A stretch of 64,000 nucleotides of DNA from Agelaius tricolor (taxonomy: Eukaryota > Chordata > Aves > Passeriformes > Icteridae). This document shows, in pieces, positions 13,401 to 25,400 of this stretch. Positions within the stretch are counted from its first letter, which is position 1; every line of letters starts with the position of its first letter. The DNA lies in contig JALJCS010000012.1 in NCBI GenBank assembly GCA_023055355.1, forward strand, positions 11,754,501-11,818,500. The letters run 5' to 3'. Below the pieces are notes generated by a model. That model had not been told where the DNA came from, ran no database searches, and saw only the letters and a program-made list of their open reading frames with translations. Position numbers and translations under genes: made by a program.

Positions 13401-16400
13401 TAATCAAGTTGCTTGTTTCTGTTTTAATGTTTCTCCTTAACTCTGTTGTTTTTCATTTGCAGTGAGACATGTAATGTTCCTGGCTGTAAACTTAAATTCT
13501 TTAAAAAAACTAAAATCTACACACAAAACCTGGATGCCGTAGGTCAAAGGTTCTCTCTCCTCTTACATTAAATGTACTTGGAAATCTCACGATTGATTTA
13601 TTTTACAATTGATACTGAATTGCTTTGTACACTGGGATATAATAGTATAAATCAAATCCAGATGATTTTAAAACCTTTTTTGTTAAATCCCTCCTGGAAT
13701 TGTAAAATAATGTAATCTCTTTTACAATCCTAGATGTGATCCTATGCTGAGGCTGTTAATTCTGTTCCTCTAGAAGTGCTCAAATCCTGCATTTCTCACA
13801 ATCTATGCATCAGTCCTTAAAATAGCTTCTTCTGTAGAATTTATACCATAGTTTTTAGGCAGAATGTAATCCACTGGAAGTGGAGCAGTCCCCTCTTCCT
13901 AGGATGTTTCTGACATTCCCCTGAAGCAGTAAATCTCTTCAAATTATTTTTTTCCTTCATTGACGACTAGTTTAGTTATTTTGTCATATACCCTTTGAAA
14001 AATACAATTTAAGTCCTTCATTTACATTATAGTTGTGTAGATAATAATCTCTTATCCCCTGAAAGCTCCTAATGTGTAAAACCCCTCCAGTGATTTTTCA
14101 GCCCTGCTACTAATTGCCTTTTATTTTGTTGAATCCCAGTTCACTGTGAAGGCCAGAAAATTACTGTAATGGTACAAAGTAGTCTGCAGTCAAAATATGG
14201 ACTGTTAGTCATTAAGGCCTTTACTTGGTGGCTTCCATGGAAATAATTTAATTGCTGTTATTGCAAAAAAGAGGATTTTTTTGGAATCCTATAAAAGACC
14301 TAGAATAAAAGACATTAACTTGTATCTGGGTTTTTTAAAGCTGAAGAATATTTGTTGGTGATGAGTTTCTAGTATAGATGTTTATTATTTGCAAGTTGCA
14401 AGTATTTGTAAATAGTTTCTGCCTTTGGATGAGAAGCTTGGCCATTTCTGTAGGTAAATCCTTAATAGACCTGGGCTGCTGAAAAACACTCTTGATACAC
14501 TTTTCTGACCCTTACTGTGCTGGTTAACCACAGTAGCCTAACTTTATCTTACTTTCTTAAATGTTTTTATTTTTTATAAAGATGGCCTGGTTTTATTTTT
14601 TTTGTGTGTCTGGGGGGGTGTTGCCATCAGGTACCTGTGTGAGTGCCAGTCCCTGGTGGCCCAGGCTGGGTGTATCAGTGCCCCTTTTGCTTTCACCTGC
14701 TCCAGAGAAATCCCTGAGATTGAACTCTGCAGCTTTCTGGGAAGCAGGGGCACTTCAGCTCTTGAGAGGCCATGCTCACTTTATTCCATGTGTGCCTTGC
14801 CCATCCTCCAGCTGGGGCTGAGTTCAGCCTTTGGTGGTCCAGGGGCCGGTACCTCCTGCAGCTCTGGTTCCTGCCCAGAGCCCCCAGGGGCAGCAGAAGG
14901 AGCTGGAGCTCCCCCAGGACACTGGGGCAGCTCTGGAGCTTGGCTGAGCCGTGCCCTGGGCTCTGTAAAGTGTCCCTGTTCTCCATGGGACAGGTGGCAC
15001 CTCAGCTTGGTTTGAGGAGATGGAGACTGAATACTAACTTGACTTGTCTGTTTTGACTGGGCTAACTTTCAAGCCACCTTTATGTATAATCAAATTTTAA
15101 TTTTTTTCCCCTGGGTTTCTGGTACAGTAATACAATCCTAGCTTCACTCTGTATTGCTTAAAGCTTTGAACTGTTGCTTGAAGTGAAGGTTTTCTGGGTG
15201 TGCTTTTGGGTATTTTTTCAATTATTTTTAAAGCTTAACTTGCTGAGTGTGGAAAGTGGATCAATAAAAATCTTTGATTGAAAGTGATTAAACTGCTGAT
15301 TTTGCTTTTCCTAATCACTTGGTTTGGTTTGTGAATTGCAGTTGTGCATTGGGTTGGATTTAAATGTTAATTAATGTAATGCTGATTTTGATTATTGGCT
15401 TCAAACACAAAGTACCTTCCAGTACTGTAGAGTATAGGGGTAACATTAATGTTTCTTTACAGATCATAGACATTTTCCAGTTTATGGATGTTTGAGTAGG
15501 GGTTAGAGTGCTGAAGGAAGTATAAGTTGCTTAGTTCCTAACTTAGTTTTTCTTTTTAAGGACTTATGATTTCACCAAAGCCAGACACTGCATTGGAATT
15601 TTACTTTAATAGGAGTGACAGCCAGTCATATTCAGAATATGTTACTACACTTCAAAACTTCCTTGAATGTAAGTTACTTACAATTGCCCAAGTAATTTAG
15701 GAGTCTTAATCTTGAGTACATTATTTCATTTCTTGCTTGTAGTTACTAATTGCCAATGCAGACTAATGCAAGTTCAGGGTTACTGTAGATATATGTGTTA
15801 TAAAAGTCTCTATTTTACAGAAAATGGTGAGTAAAATGCCTGTATTGGACAGTGAGCCTGAGCATGAGGAATAGTCCAGTACATAATGGAGAGTTTTGGG
15901 TGATGTGGTTATTAAAAAATACTGTAAGATGTAGAAATTACATATGCCAAAAGAATTTAATTTAAAATAACATAGGTCTTGTATTTGGACACAAATACAA
16001 GACCTATGTTATCTGATTAGTCTTAATCTAAATGATTTGGTAACTGAGTGAGAGTACTTTAGTCTGAAGAACTTAGGTGTCTCTTTGAAAAATGAGGCAC
16101 ACAAAGATTAAATTAATTGCAATTTATTGATTTTTCACTCTGATACACAGTATCTACACACAGAAATATTAAAACACTGAATTTAGAACATGGAGAAAAG
16201 CTAATACGGGACAAATCTGAAGGGTGGAAAAATCACTGGTTTGTCATACATTATTTCACGTATGTGCCTATATGTACACTTACTAGAATAACATGGAAAT
16301 CAAATGAAAATATTAATAAGTTTAACCCCTCAGAAGTTCTAAGTCAGAATGAGGAGGGTGCTGTGAAATCTCACCTGTGTGCAAGAGTTGCTTTGTTAGC

Positions 16401-19400
16401 TCCAGCTATGTTTGAATCTCTCCATATTCACAGTTTTGGTGCCTACTAAAAGCTTCTCTGAGTAGGCTTTTCTTTCAGAGCTCTGCCAAGGCTTCCTGAG
16501 AGCAATGCTGCATTTCAGGACTACCTGCCTCTCCTGCAGTTCTGTGCTCTTGCATCAGGATGAACTTGCCCTTGCTCCATGCTACCTTATTAGCTGGGAG
16601 CTGCAGAGTAAGGGAGGAGAAGAAACCACAAAGTGTCTTGAATGGGATTTGTTTAACACTTGTGACAGTGTGCTCTGTGCACTTCAGAAGCACAAGAAAG
16701 TGAGAAACAACTTGAGATATTAGCATAATGTAAATTATGCTATCTGATGTAAATGTAGAGGCAATTTAATATTAATTATTGGAATACTTTCAAGTTTCCT
16801 GTGTATTTGTAAAAGAAACATGTGCAAAGGGAAAACTGGTTGAGTTTCCAGATAAAAATTTGATTGTTTGTATTTTAATACATTATTGGCTTAGCATATA
16901 TAGTTAGATTATGTACAGAAATTCATGAAGTTGTGATTATTGTTACAATTTTAAAAGCAGGAAAGCATTCATTCTTCTGTAATACTCTTTTTCATTCAAG
17001 TACACTGCTACTTGTCTGTAGGCTTTGAAAAAGTGTTTGTTAAGATGGATGTAAGATACAGTGCTCTGAAAATACTTCCTTGAGAAAACTCTTAGGGAAG
17101 TAACATGATAATTATTTCTATAGGCATCTTCAGGTTTTGGCTGGTTATGTGCTTTATAGCATTGATTTACAAGCTGGTTTTGTTCCATAGCATACAATGA
17201 TTCAAAGCAGTCACAAAACATAGACTGTACCCGGGGGAAGATCTTTGATCAGAGCGAGGCTGCTGTCAAAAAGGCTTGTCGGTTCAACCTCTCTGACCTT
17301 GGCCAGTGCTCTGGCAAGGAGGATGCAAATTTTGGCTATTCTAAAGGAACTCCCTGCGTGCTTGTGAAAATGAATAGGGTAAGTGCCTACTTATCTTTTA
17401 GCTCTTAGTACAAGTGCTCACAACTACTGCTGTATGAAAAGATGACTGTGGAAAGGACTGAAATATATGTTGAGTTTTTTACCCAAGGTATTTGCATTTC
17501 TTGAGGAGTGTAATTTACTGAAACATTGAGCAATTCTAGAGGGTAGTATGAGGCAACCTTTTTAAGCATTCTAATACCAGTATTGGCTTTGACAACTTGA
17601 ACCAAAGTATCTGAATCTTGTTTTCAGAAGTATATTGTTCTTTGCTTTTACTTACTGTTCTGTGAAACAGATTCTAGACCACTCTGCAAAGTAAAGTATT
17701 CTACTTTGTCTGTGTTCAGAACTCCAATGTAATAACTCCAATCTAATCATTCTGTAACTCTTAAACTATGAAAGGTGAGGAAAACTACAATGTATTTGAC
17801 TTTTCAGTGATGTCCTGTTACTCATTGATGAATGATGTACCTGTACTGTTACTTGAATTGCTAACTGGTTTGAGCCATTAAAATTACATGCTAAATGTAA
17901 AATAAGAAAACAGTACTTTCTGTTACTACTGTAATTATTTTGAGTTAACCTGAGTAAACTATTTGATTTAACAATGCTTTAAATCTTAGTCCTAGTTTAA
18001 AATTGTGTTCAGATGAAAATTACACTAGATACACTTAGTCCCTGTATGAACTCATATTTAGTGAGGGAAAAGTTCAATTTCAGTCTGTAAAAATTGAAAG
18101 TGGGAAAAAGATCTGTAAATATTTTACCTTTGTCTCCTTTAGATAATTGGATTAAAGCCTGAAGGAGAGCCACATATACAGTGCACCCCTAAGGTCAGTT
18201 CAGAATGTAAGAAATAAGCGTGTTATTGATTTTCCTTGTGATTACGATGAATAATGAAGTATGATTTATTTCACTCTTCCCTTCTTATTAGAGATTTTGT
18301 ACTTTTGTTTGTGTTTTTCATCTTACTGTATGTCTCATTTAGTTTTAGTGTCTTTAATTTCTTCAGTGTACCTATAGAAACATTTTTTTGGTTGTTCCTT
18401 CATTCTTAGATGTTTGAACTACCTGATTTGGTTTAGATTTGAGGAAAATGCATACATGTATATTTGTGGTCTTGTTTATTTATTTATTGTGAGTTATATT
18501 TTGTTTTCCCATTTCATAACCTCTATTTTTATTTTTTCTCCATGCTGCAAGTGCACCTTATACAATATTATAAATGATGGGTAAGACAACTGTGTGTGAA
18601 AACTAATGTTACCACTCAAGTAAAAGTTGCCTTCAAATCAAGTATAAACTACTTAAAATAACAGCTAATCTTTGCATATTTGTTATGTACCAATGGATTT
18701 ACACAATGTTTTATTGCAATTATAATAATTACTTTGACTTATGGGTGTTTTCCCTAGACTGCTTGGGGAGCAGTGAAAAAGTTGGTAAGTTTGTAGCTTG
18801 AGCAAGGGGCAGAGTCCTGGCTTTTAGCTTCTGGTGACTGATAAAAGTGTTAGCAGTTAATGAGACAAACACTTGTAAGGGTTTCTGCCTTGATCCTAGA
18901 TAGCTGTGGTAGGCACAGATTTTAATACTTGATTTTTGTCAGGTCTTTGAGAGTTTTGATCTCTCCAGGACAGTCCGTAGCAAGCAAAGGTGATTGTTCC
19001 TCTTCCTCGAGACTGATTTATTTGCTTCCATTTACAAACCCCACATTCTCTTGAACAGAATAAAGCAATTAAGCTCCTTCTACTTCTACTAGTACTCTTT
19101 TTTCTTTGACTTGTCTAATTTATAATTTTTGCAATGTGATATTCTAAACTAGATAGAAGTTTGCCTCTAGCTGAGGTGTTCTTAATGACAGCATTTCTCC
19201 CTTTGTGATCACATTGAAAGCAAGGTGAATTTGCTGTTTGTAATACACTAGTCTGTATCTTAATTGTTTGACTATTTAAATCATTCTTCTGGTTATTTCC
19301 CAGTCTGTATTTGTAGATGTGATTTCTCAAAGTTCACAGCTTTGAAAAACATAGGGCTATTTTTGGCCCTCCTCTGTCATTTTTTGTGATCATTTTAACA

Positions 19401-22400
19401 GGATCAAGTTCTTTGAAGTGTTTTGCACTACTTAGCTTGGTGCCATCAATGAATGAACTTCAGTTTGCCTCTCAAGTCCATATTGAAACATGGAATAGGA
19501 TCCAGAGCAGTCATCTTAATTTCCACCAGAAATGCCTTGTGAGGTGTTGAGAACTAATGTTTAAGTGATTTACAAAATATTGATGGCAGTCCTATTTTAT
19601 GATGTAATTCTTTAACTTTTGTCTATGGATGCTCTAAGAGACAGTAGTAAAAACTATACTAAGCAGATGATGCTCCTTCTTACCTTCTTAACTGGTCTCA
19701 CTAGCAAAACAGTAAGCGTGATAACAACTTGGTTGATCATGGTGGCATTTTTTGCTATTTTTTTACCCTTTGGGACACACAGAAGTGATTTGTGTGTGTT
19801 TTCTTGCATCTCCTTTCTATAAGTATGAAGTTCTGCTACCGTATCCTCTTAAAATTTTTGTGATCTACACAAGTGTGATGGTTATGATTTTAAAAATGAG
19901 TCATCTTAGTAGTTCTTTAGTGACTTCCAGGGAAGTATTTGTCAGGTTTTGCTGCTTTGAATGCATCTGTTTTATCTTTATTAGCCTATTCTCATCCTAG
20001 CTCATAATAATTTACTTGCTTAGGAAAGCTTAGGTACCAGTTAGAATTGATCCTGTAGATTTACTGTTCACTGATTTTTATTTCTCTTTCATCTCTGTTT
20101 TTAAATATTTCTTACAATTAAGAGTCACAGAGTGGATAAGGTTGGATGGGACCACAGTGGTCATCTGGTCCCACCTCCCTGCTCAAAGAACATCCTAGAG
20201 CCCATGGCACAGAGTCGTGTCCAGACAGTTCTGGAATATCTCCAGTGAGGGAGACTCCACACACTCTCTGGGCAGTCTATTCCAGTGCCCAGTTACTGCC
20301 CAGGAAAAAGGTTCTTCCTCATGCTCAGATGGAACTTCTATGCTTCAATCCCACATATGCTGGGAGCCATCTGGAGAAGTGTCTGCCTGGACATAACACA
20401 CCATCTGACTTTTCAATGGTATTTTTGCTTTTACAAGTCTCTCAAATACAAAATTAGTTCAATAGCTTCTGTCTGAACATCCTGCCAGTTTTGGCCACTT
20501 GAAACATCATTTTAAGTTTTTCAGTGTGGAATTTATGTTCTTCAGGTATTCTCCTGTGAGGTGAATCTTCTTTATTCTCCCTGCACTTTTTATATGGTGG
20601 GTTTTTTTTAATGGAAAAATTTCAGAGTCAGCACACTTATAGCTGGGGATGCTTCCCCCTGTGCCCTCATGTAGTTGAAGCTGTCGTCACTGTAACTTCT
20701 GTAGATGAGGGATGTGAGTGTTTGCAGTGTCAGACACTCATTGCAGCTGGTTCTTCCTCCTAGACCCTGCAGGAGCTAATCTGCTGCAGTGTTGAGAATC
20801 TCCAGAAGGAGATACAAATCAACAAAAAGATTCTGCCTCCAAGAAGTTTGAAGATCAACATTTTAGGTCTTTAGTTTGGGGCCAGAGTTGTGCAGTTTCA
20901 CATGTGCTAGAACATCTTGCAGCAGTATTTATTTCAATTTAAAACAACATCTACTGAAAACTGGTAAATTTGATGAGTTTTTTTCGTTTTTAACTAGAGA
21001 AAAGAAAAGCCTTAATTCCAAAATACATCTTTTTCTGCTGTTTATTGACCATCTTGACTTCGTGTTAGGTATCACTTTGTAGTTGACAAGAATGAAGAAT
21101 GGCTGTATGAATGACATTCTGTGTGCCTTGCTTTTGTCAGCCTACTCAGGATCTGAGTTAACTTGCTTTTTGTAATAGAAATCTGTTGTTTTACAGTTTC
21201 TTCTAAGGAATATTGCTCTTTATCTTCTCCATTTCTTCTTCTCAAGTGATTATAGATCATTCCTTCCTAAATTATTTCCTTGGGTCTTTCTTATATTATT
21301 TCTTTAGCATATTATTTCAACATCTGGTAAATTCTTCTTTCTAAACTGCAGTCTTAATTAAGACCCAGTTAGAGGTGGAAGCCTGTCTGTCCAGCTACAT
21401 TCTCCAATTTTTAGATTTGCTGACTGTCAGCAGCTCTTTGTGGAAACTACATGATAAGCAGAAAAAGTGACACTCACTAATGGACAGATTCTTGAAGTTC
21501 TTCAGCAAATGCAGCTTGTTTAGGTGTTTTTTAGTTTGCTTTTATTTAATTGTGTAGGGATATTAATTAGGATTGCTTATTCAGGAAGATCTGGACCCCC
21601 CCCCCAGCAGTGTCATTAGATAGGCAGCTGCATGTCCCAGAACCTCCCTGCTATGGCACTGAGAGCCTAATGCATATATTTAGTGTATAGTGATGACTGC
21701 ATGCATGCCTTGTATTTAGCTGCTCCAGAAAGCACTACTCCTGTTTACTTTGCCTATTTGCTGTTCCATATGCTGATTATTTAACCATTATTTCAGCAAT
21801 ATATTTGAAAAGTAAGTATTTTCAGCTGCATGAGCTTTAAATAAAATAAAGAATAATGGTGAAAATCAACATATTCCTGCTTAATAGTTATATGCAAGCT
21901 CAAGGTCCGAAATACTTAATAAACTTATATCAATGATTGCAGTAATTTAGACTGCAAAGGAATGAGAATGTGGCCATATCCTAAAAAACTATTGTATGTT
22001 CTTTTGAGGAGGTGAAAAGAAGGTAACCTTGAGCTGTGGCTTGTTCTTAAATATATTTTGATCTTACTGCAGTTGTCTTCTGAATTTTGTAGGGATCTGT
22101 TCAAAATTACAGCTGTTGTCCATGGTAATAGAGAAACAACAATGAAACTTGTTAATTAACTTTGAACTTGTGAATTACATGGAACAAACAGTGATGTTCT
22201 GAACTTGCATTTAGCATTTTGGGGTGGTTGTTTTAATGACATTTCTCTTGGTTATGGTAATAAATTAATTTATTACAGAAGGTTGCAGATGTGGGCATTT
22301 CCTAGTGGTATAAACTTGGAGCAGCTTGTTATTCTGCCAGGATATACAGTCGTGAAGAATGTTGTGTATAGGGAGAGGGGTTTATGTATTGCTATACTGA

Positions 22401-25400
22401 TAACCTGTGTCTGGACAGCTCAATCATACATACATATTTTGTATATTTTATGGGTTGAGTGACTCCTTAGTCAGAAATTAGGCAGCAGGTTTGTAGGTTT
22501 ATTCTTTCTTAATTTATTCTTTCTTAATCCAGGATTTGAGGTTGCAGGGGCCAGTGGAGTGATAAGGCCTGCATCTGTATATTTTGTTCCTCTGAGGTGG
22601 TGATACAACTCCAGCAACATCACCCTTTTAACCATTTGGGTTTCTTCATATCTGGCCTGTGTTTGAAGGATAGAGGGCACCTATGTTACCAATGACACTG
22701 TTGCAGAGAGGTGTCTGTGGTTCTCTGTGAAAGCTTGTATCATTACAAGCTTGAGAGGTGTAAAAACCTGGCTTTACACAGCACATGATTCACCAAAAAT
22801 ACACAGGCTTGCTTGGAGACACTTGGGATTTAAATAATATCTGGGGGGTTGTGTTGTTAAATTACTCATTACAATGAACATGCCCCCTTCCCCATTTCTT
22901 TGACTCACAAGTATGAAGGCAGGCTGCCTTTGACTCGACTGCTAATTTAAGTACTGCTCATCCTTACTGCAGCAGATGTGTGCAGCATGTGACTGTTTGC
23001 CAAAAGAAATCTGGTTTGAATTACTTTGAGTTTGTAAGTCAGTTGCCTTTTTTTAGGTATCTTACAGTTCATCACTGGGTTATCATTTTAATTTTGTGTT
23101 CACTTTTATGCAAGCAAATGTTAATTTCTGCTTTCCTTGCTGTCTGCAATTACAGGAAGAAGGCGTGGTTAACATAAATTATTTTCCTCCTAATGGCGCA
23201 ATGGACTTGATGTACTTCCCGTACTATGGGAAAAGCTTGCATGTAAGTGTCCCTTAATGATGGTCTTCACTTTGTGTTTTGTTTCTGTGTGCATTTCCAG
23301 TTGCTAGTAGCAGATTCATTCTGAAGTTTGAACTTTGTAATGAGGTGCTGCTAAGGAATATTGCAGATGCAGACGTTGCACGGCGCTCAGTGAGGCTGAG
23401 ACGTGCTTTGGCAGCCATGAACAAACTGGGCATTGTCCTCATGGAGGAGAGGCTGTACACCAGCAGTCTGGAGAGCCACTGCTCTTTTTTGCTCATTGAA
23501 ATCTTTTGGAGTCTTTTTGAGTGCAGGGAAAGGCAGGAGAAGTAAACTGTCTTCATGTTACAGTACACTTTCTAGTAGTTAATTCTTGGTGTTTCCATAT
23601 AGGATGTTAAGCTCATAAGTCCTTACGGTGTTTTTGATTATATTTCTTTGTGGCTCTGCATGCCATGCTTTCTATTTGCCCTGTTTTATGAAGGACTTCA
23701 ATGCAGCAGATAGGTTTGGGGTTTTCTAAAATTATTGTTGTAAAAACCCTAAACTCACTACTTTATGAACACAGTATACACAGAATTAAAACTCCAGTTT
23801 CTTTTGCAACTTGAATTTAATCTTTTTATTTTCTTGCATCAATTTGTGATCACTGTATGCAGAAAATCTGTACTTTTCAAAACAGAAAATTATATTGCCT
23901 GTTACCGACCAAGTTATTTAGTCTAATAAACACTGTTCACCGTGGAAGTAAAGGTACTTTTTCAGACATAAATCTATGAGATCCATAGTGTACCATGGTG
24001 GGTGGTTGTAATTACACCAAAGTGATTTTTGTATTAAATTACTCCTTTATCAGTTATTTTTCCAGTGTACTCTATACTTGCAGCAGTTCCATAACCTTTT
24101 TTAACCTCCCAGAGCTTTTACTAATGTGGAAGGAGCTTGTTTTCCTTCAACGTTACTTCTAGTAATTCTGGATTTTCCATTTTGTTGCCATGTTATGAAT
24201 TGGTACACCATTTAGGCATGCAAATTAAAGAGAGATGATCTGTGCTTCTAGCAGCTGGAGTCAGTACAGACTCTATCCTGTTCTTGGAATGAAAGAATAG
24301 GGAATGAAAGAGAGTTGTGCTTCCCTAAGAAATGCAAAATACAGCATCTGTGCATCTTGACATGTCAAGACCCAGTTTGTACCAAGGATGGGATGAAAAA
24401 CTTTACTAACAAAATTCCCATCTTGCTGCTATACTGATGGAAAATGGAAGATTATGAAGAGACACTAATGAAGATAGGCAAAACACAGTGCTATTCCTTG
24501 CTTGAATTAGGTGATTTAGAAAAAACTTTTGTTATTATTTTTAATGTTCTTTGTCATATGGAATAGGGGCTATGGTTTTAGGGATTCTTGCTTATGTAAG
24601 GCCTAATTCTCCTAACATTAGAACAGTGAGACAAAGAAGAGGCAGTAAGGAGAGTTGTGGGAAGTTTGAGTATTTGACTGCGTCTCAAGGGTCTGGATTC
24701 ATTCCTTGGCTCTGCAACAGAATTTTTATATTTTATCAGTGTGGAACTGTTAAATTACTTTGTTCTGTAAAGGAGTTAAGATTTGAATGAACTTGCTGCT
24801 CTTGTTCATGTAGGAACCAGAAAAATACTAATATTAATATCTACAGTTTTGTGGTCCAGGATGGTTCTTGTCTTTTGCTGCTTAGTACAACGAGCCCAAC
24901 TCTGACCTTGGGGAATACTCCCTTTTTTAGATGATCTGACATAGTCAGTGAGGATGCTGCCTCTCTTCCCTCATCCTCCAAATTTTATACTGAGTAAAAG
25001 TCCATTCTGGTATCATCTCTTTTCAAAACATCATAGAAATTTGTGTGCTCCTTTGGAAAAACCTTGATGGTGAGAAGACTTCTCTCCCTGAGGAAACATC
25101 GGAATTTTAGTTCTGATTTTTAGAAAACTCAAAGTGTGGCATCACCCTTACAACTGGGAAGTTTTGAGGGAGTCTTCCTTAGCTGCATTTCCTCCCTCCC
25201 AGTCTGAAGTTTATGGGAGCATAGAAAAATTTCTGATGTAGTAAAACTGTTATCCAATGAAAGCAGCTACTTCAGTCTTTTTCTTACTGGTACTTCATAT
25301 TAAAGATTTTAACACATCTACTTTCATGACCTCATCCTTTATAAATGAGACTTTGAGCATTCTCTCCTGTGCTTTTTGATAGAGACGATAGCCTAAAACC

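Larger units (their letters stand above)
18194..23155 (+). other. ATP1B3: ATP1B3 intron 5
   Basis: A 5.0 kb intron containing one clear CR1 LINE fragment (about 20119-20410) and a probable older one (about 19295-19530). There is also a 15-bp tandem duplication (22499-22528) and a 9-bp stem with a 4-nt loop (22731-22752). No extra exon was recognised. Confidence 0.8.

Noticed and set aside
15967..16012. Calling the perfect hairpin a microRNA gene
   Set aside because: The stem is only 21 bp with a 4-nt loop, too short for a normal Drosha/Dicer substrate, and no small-RNA evidence is available.
23156..23541. Cassette exon of ATP1B3 at 23301-23541
   Set aside because: The intron separating it from exon 6 would be only 58 bp, and reading on from exon 6 hits a stop within eight codons.
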